A DNA stretch of 12,689 nucleotides from JBHPCZ01 sp042573625 (GTDB lineage: Bacteria; Desulfobacterota; Desulfobacteria; Desulfobacterales; UBA11574): NCBI GenBank assembly GCA_042573625.1, contig JBHPCZ010000099.1, forward strand, positions 1 through 12,689. Reading direction: 5' to 3'. Each line of letters begins with the position of its first letter. The first letter of the stretch is position 1. The notes under the pieces are model-generated. The model was not told the origin of the DNA. It saw nothing but the letters and a program-made list of their open reading frames with translations, and did no database searches. The position numbers were made by a program, and so were the translations under genes. Shown piece by piece: positions 6,452 to 12,689 of this stretch.

Positions 6452-7531
6452 ATGTTTCGCAATTTCAAAACGGTTTCACGTATTGTTTTCGGCAGGGGCT
6501 GTTTTCATCAGCTGGATGATATTCTTGGTGAAAAACGGCGGGACACCGACGCCTTTATGGTTTTTCTGGTGGATGATGCATTTACGGACAGTGATTTGAT
6601 CGACAGGATTCCAATCGTCGGCAGGGATCTGCTCATATATGTCAACGTGGATGAAGAACCCAAAACAGGTTATGTAGACGAGCTGACAGACAGGGTTAGA
6701 ACTTATATGAAATCAGGACCGGACCGCCTGCCCGACGGTGTTATCGGCATCGGCGGCGGGAGCACCATGGATCTTGCCAAAGCCGTGTCTCTGATGCTGA
6801 CAAATCCCGGTTCTTCGTCCGAATACCAGGGTTGGGATCTTATCAAGAATCCTGCAATCTATCATGTTGCAGTCCCCACTCTTTCAGGAACCGGCGCCGA
6901 AGTCTCCCGTACAACCGTACTGACCGGGCCGGAAAAGAAACTGGGGATAAATTCCGACCACACCGTTTTTGACCAGATCGTACTTGACCCGGAATTGACT
7001 GCCGGCGTACCGACGGATCAGCGCTTTTATACGGGAATGGACTGCTATATACACTGCGTGGAGTCTCTAAGCGGCACCTTCCTCAACACGTTCAGCCAAT
7101 CTTACGGAGAAAAGGCCCTGGACCTTTGCAGGGAAGTTTTTCTTAAGGACAGTACCGACAGTGACGATAAACTGATGATCGCTTCCTATTTCGGCGGCAT
7201 GAGTATCGCCTATTCGCAGGTCGGTGTATGCCATGCCCTTTCGTACGGTCTTGCCTTTGTTCTGGGTTTTCATCACGGCATCGGCAACTGTATCGCTTTT
7301 AATCAACTGGATGAATACTATCCCGAGGGGGTTCGTGAGTTCCGGAAAATGATGGACAAAAATGGCATCAACCTCCCCCGAAATGTTACCGCCAATGTTG
7401 ATACGAACCAGCTGGAAAAAATGATCGATGTGTCTCTGGTGCTTGAACCGCTCTGGGAGAACGCGCTTGGAACCGGGTGGAAAGAAATTATGACCAGAGA
7501 GAAGATCAAAGAGCTGTACCTTAAAATGTGA
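6452..7531 (+). CDS. kdnB: Kdo 8-oxidase KdnB (iron-type alcohol dehydrogenase)
   Basis: This 359-residue, NAD- and metal-dependent group III alcohol dehydrogenase closely resembles Shewanella KdnB from its first residues (MFRNFKTV, FGRG, QLDDIL) through GQWDL-like YQGWDLIK and FYTGMDCYIHCVESL. In Shewanella, KdnB oxidises the C8 hydroxyl of Kdo to an aldehyde, which KdnA then aminates. GGGSTMD (101-107) belongs to the dinucleotide-binding region. Likely metal ligands are D197 and H201 (GMDCYIHCVE), H261 (VCHALSY) and H274 or H275 (FHHGIGN). I chose ATG 6452 because it matches the family N-terminus and has a Shine-Dalgarno. The longer frame from 6320 would translate a pyrimidine repeat into an artificial signal-like peptide. 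kdnA lies upstream and a GlmS-like giant downstream. Confidence 0.94.
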   Translation: MFRNFKTVSRIVFGRGCFHQLDDILGEKRRDTDAFMVFLVDDAFTDSDLIDRIPIVGRDLLIYVNVDEEPKTGYVDELTDRVRTYMKSGPDRLPDGVIGIGGGSTMDLAKAVSLMLTNPGSSSEYQGWDLIKNPAIYHVAVPTLSGTGAEVSRTTVLTGPEKKLGINSDHTVFDQIVLDPELTAGVPTDQRFYTGMDCYIHCVESLSGTFLNTFSQSYGEKALDLCREVFLKDSTDSDDKLMIASYFGGMSIAYSQVGVCHALSYGLAFVLGFHHGIGNCIAFNQLDEYYPEGVREFRKMMDKNGINLPRNVTANVDTNQLEKMIDVSLVLEPLWENALGTGWKEIMTREKIKELYLKM

Positions 7532-7537
7532 TAAGTG

Positions 7538-7593
7538 CAGGGTTCAGGGATCAGGGGTCAGAGGACAGAACGCAGAGGGCAGAGGACAGACGA
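7538..7593 (+). repeat. Purine heptad tract after kdnB
   Basis: Eight units all start with CAG: CAGGGTT, CAGGGAT, CAGGGGT, CAGAGGA, CAGAACG, CAGAGGG, CAGAGGA, CAGACGA. The tract starts six bases after the kdnB stop. Confidence 0.9.
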
Positions 7594-7625
7594 CGGAGAG
7601 AAGAAGGTAAGAAATTGAGAAGTTA

Positions 7626-7737
7626 AGAAGGTGGTATAGGGTACAGGGTATAAGGTACAAGGTTTAGGGAATAGAATACCGGGTTATCGGAAAAACCCAC
7701 ATATACCAACCCTGAACCCCGAACCCTGGACCCTGTT
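7626..7737 (+). repeat. Intergenic repeat block, copy 2 (before GlmS-like gene)
   Basis: Bases 7626-7665 are identical to 4788-4827. The later GGGTTATCGG and CCACATAT pieces are also shared, followed by CCCTGAA-type heptads at 7710-7737. ACAGGGT (7643-7649) can pair with ACCCTGT (7730-7736), which runs into a T tract, so a terminator or attenuator function is possible but unproven. Confidence 0.85.
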
Positions 7738-7743
7738 TTTTCA

Positions 7744-7806
7744 CTTTTTACCTTTAACTTTTCACCTTTAACTTTTTATCTTTCACTTTTTACTTTTTAC
7801 TTTTCA
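7744..7806 (+). repeat. Nine-unit pyrimidine heptad tract
   Basis: The units are CTTTTTA, CCTTTAA, CTTTTCA, CCTTTAA, CTTTTTA, TCTTTCA, CTTTTTA, CTTTTTA and CTTTTCA, in exact register. They correspond to the tract before kdnB. Confidence 0.9.
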
Positions 7807-7811
7807 CCAAC

Positions 7812-7838
7812 ATGACAGATAAAACAGGCGGTGAATAA
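7812..7838 (+). other. Eight-codon mini-ORF before the GlmS-like gene
   Basis: ATG ACA GAT AAA ACA GGC GGT GAA TAA would encode MTDKTGGE. It ends 13 nt before the TTG start of the next gene and is in a different frame. It could be a leader peptide, a translational-coupling device or chance. It has no clear Shine-Dalgarno. Confidence 0.25.
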
Positions 7839-7851
7839 GAAACAATAACTA

Positions 7852-10800
7852 TTGGAAAATCCATTGAAACACAAAACAAAAATCATCAGTTTTATCAAAC
7901 GATTCTATAGACATACGCGCTCCTGGCTCCTTGCAGACATCTATCTGGGAAAGCACATTGCCGGCGTGCCGAACAATTCCATTGTCTTTTTTCCGTTTCG
8001 GGAAAATCTTCTCTGCTGCGGACTTGCGGGGATCGTCTCCTTTAAAAACAAGAAAAAACCCGGCGACCGTATCCGTCTGTCCGCTTTGAATGAAAGCGTA
8101 AAGAAGGTTGAGACCCATGGCTACCGCGACTGTGTTTCAGGGGACCTCTCCTTGACTGAAAATTATTGTGGCGGAGACGACACGATCGACATTTTGCTGA
8201 AGGACTTTCAGGCCTTAAAAAACGACGCGCCTTTTTACGAAATCTATTCCAGCAGCAGCACCCGGAAAGAACTTGAAAACATCGCCGATCGTATTTCCAA
8301 TGTTATCTCGATTGAAGAAAAATATCTGTCCGAAGATATGGGACAGCTCGAGTCCGACACGCTCAAAGCGATGTCCCGTCGAATCGAAACGTTAAAAGAT
8401 ATCGCCTGGTGCCTGAAATCAGAGATTGCAGCCAATATTATAAAGATAAAAGACCTGTTAGGGCCCTTCCCGGAAACGCCGGCCTTTTCATCTGTTACGG
8501 TCTATAAAAAGATCAATGCCGTGCTCAACAGTTTAGACCGTCTTGAAGTCAGGGGACGAGATTCGGCAGGCATCTCCCTGCTGTTCGTTCTTGATAAAAT
8601 CGAATTTGAAAAATTCGCCAAAACCCTTGTCTCCGAAAACCACCTCGAGCAGTTCAACTTACGAACAGCGGAAGATATCCTGTTAAACAGGAGTATCAGT
8701 CAGCGTGAAACCATTGTCGGAAACGGGCAGAAGTGCGTGGCACTGATATTTACCTACAAGATTGCCGCTGAAATCGGAAGCCTTGGAGACAATATCGACT
8801 TTTTACGAAGCCAGATCAAAAACGACCCGATCCTTCAAACCCTGGTCACCTTCCCTCACGTATATCAAACCGCCTCGACCCACACACGGTGGGCTTCGGT
8901 GGGTGCCATCAGTGAGCCGAACTGCCATCCTGTTGACAACAAAACCATGCGAAACATTTCTCAACAAAAAGGTGTCATTCACGCCTTTTTGAACGGAGAT
9001 ATCGATAATTATCTGGAACTGAAGAAAGAATTTGAAAAGGATGGCGATCTCATACCGGAAGAAATAACCACCGACACCAAAATCATTCCGCTCCAGATCG
9101 AAAAATATATTTATCAAGGCCATGACGTGGAAGAAGCGTTCCGTCTCGCTGTCAATGATTTCGAGGGATCTCATGCCATTTCCATGATTACCGACCTGGC
9201 CCCCGGCAAACTTTTTCTGGCTCAGAGAGGAAGCGGACAGGCAATATTTGTCGGCATTGCTGAAGATCATTACATGGCCGCTTCAGAAGTATACGGGCTG
9301 GTTGAAGAGACTTCCGTTTTTCTCAAAATGGACGGTGAAAAAAAAGCGAAAGGGGAAAACGGCAGAACCAAGGGCCAGATTTTTATCCTGGACCAGGACA
9401 CTGCCGGCGGCTTGGACGGCATTAAAGCCGTGTATTATAACAAAACCCCGGTGACGCTCGCGGAAAATGCGATAAGGCATACCGCCATTACCTCCAGGGA
9501 CATAGACCGCCAGGACTTTCCCCATTATTTCTTAAAGGAAATCACGGAATCTCCCCTTTCTGTTGAAAGAACACTTTACAATCGCTGGAAAATTAAAAAA
9601 GACGACAGGGAGAGATATGCCATCACCCTTGATCGAACGGAGTTTCCTGAGTCCATCGAAAAGGCGCTGGACAACCACAAGATCCGGCGAATCTATTTTG
9701 TCGGGCAGGGAACCGCGGGAGTGGCCGCCCTGGCCTGTGCGGATATTCTGAACTATTACCTGGACAATCCCTCGTTTTATATCAGCGCCCTCAAGGCATC
9801 CGAGCTCAGCGGATTCAAGCTGAATGACGATGATGATTCGGAGAGTATGGCAGATGCGCTGGTGATTCCCATCAGCCAGTCCGGCACCACAACCGATACC
9901 AATCGCACTGTGGATATGGTGAGAGAGCGGGGAGCGCATACCATCGCCATTGTCAACCGCAGGGATTCGGATATTACTTTCAAGGTTGACGGTGTCATAT
10001 ACACCAGCAGCGGTCGTGATATTGAAATGTCCGTTGCGTCGACAAAGGCTTTCTATTCCCAGATCGTGGCGGGCGCCTTGCTGGGCCTTAACATTGCCAG
10101 GCTTCAAGGCCGCAGGAATGATAATTTTGTTTCAGCGGAAATAAAACAACTTCTTCAACTCCCGACGCACATGAGAAAAATCCTCACCCTTTGCAAAGAT
10201 ATTGAAAGCTCGGCCAAAAGGCTCGCCGTGACCAAGACCTACTGGGCGGCGGTCGGCAGCGGCCCGAACAAGGCTTCTGCCGATGAAATCAGAATCAAGC
10301 TGAGTGAACTCTGCTATAAAACAATTTCAACCGATTATGTTGAAGATAAAAAGCACATCGATCTTTCCTCCGAACCGCTCATCATTGTCTGTGCCGCGGG
10401 AACCCGACCCACCGTCATCGGCGACATTATTAAAGATACCGCCATTTTTCACGCCCACAAGGCCACGCCGATAGTGATCGCAAACGAGGGGGAAGACCGG
10501 TTCGACCTGTATGCAGAGACTGTGTTTCATGTTCCCGTTGTCAGCGAACACCTGGCGCCCATTGTCAATACCCTGGTGGGGCACCTCTGGGGATACTATG
10601 CGGCCCTTGCCATTAATGACGGGTCACGTTTTCTTTACGGATTTCGGGAAGACATCCGGAACACCATTGAAAATTTTTCAGAACAGGGCCTGGATGTTTA
10701 CGAAGTCGTCCTTGAAAAATCTTTTAGGGAAAAAATCGCCCGATTCTACAACGAGTTCAGAAGAAAAAAAGCTCAAAACCGCTTTCCAATCGCCATGGGG

Positions 10801-11640
10801 CTTGGGGCGGCAGCGGATCTCACCCTTCTGCTCAAATACCTGGCGGGAAGACTGCCGATGAATGATTTCGAAATCGATTTCGACAAAAAGGGTACCGCGC
10901 TGAACATGCTCAATACCCTGTTTGAGTCTCTGGGAGAATCGATAAACTGTATGTCCCGCCCGGTGGACGCCATCAAGCACCAGGCCAAAACGGTCACCGT
11001 GGGAACAAGCCGGATCAGTGAAAAGGTTGAGGGGATTCTTTTTGAGAAACTCTTTGCCTGCAATTTCAATGTGTCCCAGATTACGACCCGAAATGTTATT
11101 GTTCTAAAAAATCTTCAGGGAATCGTTGCGGACATTAAAGGCGCGATTCTCTACAGAATCGGCGGTCTGAACCTTCTCGGCGAACCCACGGAGGAGACCT
11201 TCATCGAAGTGATAAACAAAGAAGGGGTACTGGAACCCATCCCCTCCCGTGTTGAAACAGACACCGTACTCAAGGGAACCAAAAGAATTATCATGCGGGA
11301 AGGGAATGTTTATATCGGAAAGGGACGCAAAGACGATCGCAGCATCATCGTTATTCCGATCATCTCTGTCTCTGCCGCCACACCGAATCTGATCGAACAC
11401 CTGCTTCTGCTGAACATATTTTTCAAGGAAGATGTTCCCCTTGCCGTAAAAGTCAAAGCCCTGGGCGGCAAACATGAACATATTAAAAACATCGTCCAGG
11501 AAAACAGTGTCACGTGGGATGACACCTACCTGGAATTGGTTGAAATGAAGGATCTCTTTGGAATATCGGCGGAAAAAATCGGGGAATTTATCGTATCCCG
11601 GGTTAAAGACAGTAGTCAGGGATCAGGGGTCGGGGATTAG
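7852..11640 (+). CDS. Giant GlmS-like glutamine-dependent sugar aminotransferase
   Basis: At 1262 residues this is twice the usual GlmS length (about 608). An N-terminal glutaminase keeps CCGLAGIV (C55/C56), RGRDSAG (235-241), HTRW (344-347), NGDIDNY (381-387) and D408, with insertions of roughly 140 and 60 residues. HYFLKEITESP (558-568) is the GlmS interdomain linker. Two SIS domains follow: ISQSGTTTDT at 674-683 and VASTKAF at 728-734 in the first, 795-925 for the second. K816, E819, H835 and K1046 match E. coli K485, E488, H504 and K603, and E819-H835 keeps the 16-residue spacing. The nucleophile is not residue 2, so a propeptide of about 55 residues would have to be cut off. Residues 1051-1262 are an extra domain I do not recognise. 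The start is TTG 7852 or TTG 7864; an in-frame stop at 7846 excludes anything earlier. The substrate is unknown; fructose-6-phosphate is the default. Confidence 0.88.
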   Translation: MENPLKHKTKIISFIKRFYRHTRSWLLADIYLGKHIAGVPNNSIVFFPFRENLLCCGLAGIVSFKNKKKPGDRIRLSALNESVKKVETHGYRDCVSGDLSLTENYCGGDDTIDILLKDFQALKNDAPFYEIYSSSSTRKELENIADRISNVISIEEKYLSEDMGQLESDTLKAMSRRIETLKDIAWCLKSEIAANIIKIKDLLGPFPETPAFSSVTVYKKINAVLNSLDRLEVRGRDSAGISLLFVLDKIEFEKFAKTLVSENHLEQFNLRTAEDILLNRSISQRETIVGNGQKCVALIFTYKIAAEIGSLGDNIDFLRSQIKNDPILQTLVTFPHVYQTASTHTRWASVGAISEPNCHPVDNKTMRNISQQKGVIHAFLNGDIDNYLELKKEFEKDGDLIPEEITTDTKIIPLQIEKYIYQGHDVEEAFRLAVNDFEGSHAISMITDLAPGKLFLAQRGSGQAIFVGIAEDHYMAASEVYGLVEETSVFLKMDGEKKAKGENGRTKGQIFILDQDTAGGLDGIKAVYYNKTPVTLAENAIRHTAITSRDIDRQDFPHYFLKEITESPLSVERTLYNRWKIKKDDRERYAITLDRTEFPESIEKALDNHKIRRIYFVGQGTAGVAALACADILNYYLDNPSFYISALKASELSGFKLNDDDDSESMADALVIPISQSGTTTDTNRTVDMVRERGAHTIAIVNRRDSDITFKVDGVIYTSSGRDIEMSVASTKAFYSQIVAGALLGLNIARLQGRRNDNFVSAEIKQLLQLPTHMRKILTLCKDIESSAKRLAVTKTYWAAVGSGPNKASADEIRIKLSELCYKTISTDYVEDKKHIDLSSEPLIIVCAAGTRPTVIGDIIKDTAIFHAHKATPIVIANEGEDRFDLYAETVFHVPVVSEHLAPIVNTLVGHLWGYYAALAINDGSRFLYGFREDIRNTIENFSEQGLDVYEVVLEKSFREKIARFYNEFRRKKAQNRFPIAMGLGAAADLTLLLKYLAGRLPMNDFEIDFDKKGTALNMLNTLFESLGESINCMSRPVDAIKHQAKTVTVGTSRISEKVEGILFEKLFACNFNVSQITTRNVIVLKNLQGIVADIKGAILYRIGGLNLLGEPTEETFIEVINKEGVLEPIPSRVETDTVLKGTKRIIMREGNVYIGKGRKDDRSIIVIPIISVSAATPNLIEHLLLLNIFFKEDVPLAVKVKALGGKHEHIKNIVQENSVTWDDTYLELVEMKDLFGISAEKIGEFIVSRVKDSSQGSGVGD

Positions 11641-11648
11641 AGGACCCC
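11614..11648 (+). repeat. Purine heptad tract spanning the GlmS-like stop codon
   Basis: The units AGTCAGG, GATCAGG, GGTCGGG, GATTAGA and GGACCCC run in register across the TAG at 11638-11640. They encode the last eight residues of the giant protein (SQGSGVGD). Confidence 0.8.
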
Positions 11649-11676
11649 GGTTAAATGGTCTCCGAATTTAACTGGG
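11646..11676 (+). repeat. GGTTAAAT-type hairpin module, copy 3
   Basis: CCCGGTTAAAT (11646-11656) pairs along 11 positions (one G-U) with ATTTAACTGGG (11666-11676) around the loop GGTCTCCGA. It is almost identical to the copy after the transpeptidase gene, including the following GCAAGCAGAAGTT. Confidence 0.85.
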
Positions 11677-11712
11677 CAAGCAGAAGTTAAGAAAGAAGCA
11701 ACCGGGTACCAT

Positions 11713-11775
11713 GCTTCCCGCTCCCTGCTTCCCGCTCCCTGCTCCCTGCTCCCTGCTCCCTGCTCCTGGCTCCAT
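11713..11775 (+). repeat. Nine-unit GCTCCCT heptad tract
   Basis: The units are GCTTCCC, GCTCCCT, GCTTCCC, then four GCTCCCT, GCTCCTG and GCTCCAT. This is the most regular tract in the window. Open frames across it on both strands (11637-11915 minus, 11711-11893 plus) are repeat artefacts. Confidence 0.92.
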
Positions 11776-11844
11776 GCGCTTTTCCCTGCACCTTGCTCCC
11801 AGCTCCATGCCTGCCCTGTGGAATCCGAAGGCCATTCCTCCGGG

Positions 11845-11914
11845 GCTCCTTGCTCCCTGCTCCCTGCTCTTTGCTTTGTGCTCTTTGCCCTGAACCCTGT
11901 CTTTTCACTTTTCA
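11845..11914 (+). repeat. Ten-unit pyrimidine heptad tract
   Basis: The units pass from GCTCCTT, GCTCCCT (two), GCTCTTT, GCTTTGT and GCTCTTT through GCCCTGA and ACCCTGT to CTTTTCA (two), all in one register. It has the same type of gradient as the tract before kdnB, but no gene start follows it here. Confidence 0.88.
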
Positions 11915-11971
11915 CTTATAGCACTTTTTTTCTTGCCCGAAACTCCTGTAGATGATTTATTTTTTCAGATA

Positions 11972-12000
11972 TTTACGATTAATTTCGAACTATGTACAAT
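11972..12000 (+). promoter_or_regulatory. Sigma70-like promoter
   Basis: TTTACG (11972-11977) and TACAAT (11995-12000) are separated by exactly 17 bases, which gives reasonable -35 and -10 boxes. Transcription would start near 12007, inside the palindromic repeat at 12004-12042. No convincing gene follows, so it may drive an RNA or be a remnant or a chance match. Confidence 0.4.
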
Positions 12001-12003
12001 CGG

Positions 12004-12042
12004 TGAACATTGTTTTATTATGAACACTGTTCATTATTGAAC
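12004..12042 (+). promoter_or_regulatory. Operator-like tandem repeat
   Basis: Two overlapping 22-bp units share a TGAAC edge: TGAACATTG...ATGAAC at 12004-12025 and TGAACACTG...TTGAAC at 12021-12042. The second contains the near-palindrome GTTCATTATTGAAC. It overlaps the predicted transcription start of the promoter at 11972-12000, as a repressor site would. Confidence 0.45.
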
Positions 12043-12330
12043 GCTTTTACCTGCCACTTTCCACCGGTTTCCAGCAATAGCGCATCCATGTAAAAACAAA
12101 CACATCCGACCTGTGGCACTCTTGTCCGAAACCTGTTTCAAATCACCTATCCCGTCGGTATACCATTGTTTTCTTAATAAATGTTATCGTTCGACTTTCG
12201 AACACTGTTCAATATTGAACAATTTGTTTGCATACTCAACAAGAGACGATTCAATCCAATGGTTTTCACAATCCGTATTGTGCACAGTGCAAAACGCATA
12301 GCGGCCTGGCATCCGTTTTCTCCATTTTCT
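12043..12330. other. Intergenic region without a convincing gene
   Basis: The only frame of note (12113-12301 +, GTG start, 62 residues) has no Shine-Dalgarno, no recognisable motif and crosses the operator-like repeat. Apart from that repeat at 12199-12220 I see nothing supportable here. Confidence 0.6.
12199..12220 (+). promoter_or_regulatory. Third copy of the operator-like repeat
   Basis: CGAACACTG followed by the perfect 14-bp palindrome GTTCAATATTGAAC (12207-12220). It matches the unit at 12021-12042 at all but two positions and lies 178 bp downstream in the same orientation. On the minus strand, TTGAGT lies 17 bases from the AATATT core, a weak promoter-like arrangement. Confidence 0.45.
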
Positions 12331-12440
12331 TAACTTCTGATCTTCTCATCTTCTTAACTTCTGCTTGCCCTGCCTGCCCAATGGAATGTTTTTGTTATTA
12401 TTATTCCATCGGGGTTAAATTACGAAGTACTATTTAACCG
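12331..12440 (-). repeat. GGTTAAAT-type hairpin module, copy 4, inverted
   Basis: Read on the minus strand this has the same order as the other copies: ACCCCGGTTAAAT, a loop, ATTTAACC, then GGGCAGGCAGG, GCAAGCAGAAGTTAAG and AGAAG-type heptads. On the plus strand the arms are GGTTAAAT (12413-12420) and ATTTAACC (12432-12439). A second hairpin, ATGGAAT (12381-12387) with ATTCCAT (12403-12409), is inserted between module parts. Confidence 0.75.
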
Positions 12441-12456
12441 GGGTCTTCTGTTCTAT

Positions 12457-12519
12457 GCTCCCCGCTCCCTGCCCCCTGCTTCCTGTTCCCCGAACCCTGC
12501 TCCTTACGCCCTGCCCACT
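12457..12519 (+). repeat. Nine-unit GCTCCCT-type heptad tract
   Basis: The units are GCTCCCC, GCTCCCT, GCCCCCT, GCTTCCT, GTTCCCC, GAACCCT, GCTCCTT, ACGCCCT and GCCCACT, in register. Confidence 0.85.
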
Positions 12520-12591
12520 GTCAGCTTTACTATGGACTTGGAACAGTTGTTAAAAAATCGGTCTGATCAGAACCGCAGAATGTCCGATACA

Positions 12592-12654
12592 GAATATCCA
12601 ATTTCCAAGGAAACCTTCTTCATTCCGCGGTTCCTTGTTCGATATTGGATATTC
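12592..12654. repeat. 63-bp inverted repeat
   Basis: GAATATCCAAT (12592-12602) and ATTGGATATTC (12644-12654) are perfect 11-bp inverted arms. Inside them CAAGGAAACC and GGTTCCTTG give a second paired segment with one extra base. The whole can fold as a long hairpin with a loop of about 15 to 20 nt. It looks like a dispersed palindromic repeat. Heptads of the CTTCTGT type follow to the window end. Confidence 0.75.
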
Positions 12655-12689
12655 AGGTTCTTTTCTTCTGCCCTCTGTCTTCTGTCATC

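Noticed and set aside
8803..9270. 155-residue minus-strand open frame
   Set aside because: It is antisense to the glutaminase domain of the GlmS-like gene, whose motifs are clear on the plus strand.
9532..10107. 191-residue minus-strand open frame
   Set aside because: It is a shadow of the GlmS-like gene across its first SIS domain, with no recognisable features.
11713..11914. CRISPR array
   Set aside because: The repeats are tandem 7-mers with no spacers, and no cas gene is present.
11637..11915. Minus-strand frame of 92 residues rich in EQGAGS repeats
   Set aside because: It is an artefact of seven-base repeats without internal stops; the period-7 DNA gives the apparent peptide repeat.
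12113..12301. 62-residue plus-strand ORF with a GTG start
   Set aside because: It has no Shine-Dalgarno and no known motif, and it crosses the operator-like palindrome at 12199-12220.

Overview
All six genes in this 12.7 kb bacterial window lie on the + strand. The protein types, the RicT-MetG gene pair and the style of the intergenic repeats suggest a sulfate-reducer-like member of the Desulfobacterota (Desulfobacterales-type). That assignment comes from recognition, not from a search, and no rRNA or tRNA is present to confirm it.

Positions 1-4690 are the housekeeping half: a PSP1/RicT-like protein, methionyl-tRNA synthetase (metG) with a fused C-terminal tRNA-binding domain, and a compact membrane-anchored penicillin-binding transpeptidase. 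A 166-bp MITE-like inverted-repeat element lies directly upstream of the metG ribosome binding site. A degenerate leader motif of about 40 bp occurs before both ricT and the transpeptidase gene.

Positions 4947-11640 hold kdnA and kdnB, the PLP aminotransferase and metal-dependent 8-oxidase that turn the lipopolysaccharide sugar Kdo into 8-amino-Kdo (Kdo8N) in Shewanella. They are followed by an unusual 1262-residue GlmS-like protein. It keeps the glutaminase, both SIS domains and the GlmS catalytic residues. Its glutaminase cysteine is near residue 56, behind an apparent propeptide, and it carries large insertions plus a C-terminal domain of about 215 residues that I do not recognise. Together with the transpeptidase, these genes point to an envelope or LPS theme.

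From the 3' end of the transpeptidase gene onward, every intergenic space is built from degenerate tandem heptanucleotides. These are purine-rich (NNNCAGR, CAGGGNN) after a stop codon and pyrimidine-rich (ACCTTTT, GCTCCCT) before the next start. They are often joined to a recurrent hairpin module containing GGTTAAAT...ATTTAAC. Two genes run into these repeats and take their last codons from them. The final 1 kb (11641-12689) has no convincing gene. It holds more heptads, an inverted copy of the hairpin module, a good sigma70-like promoter followed by palindromic operator-like repeats, and a terminal inverted repeat.
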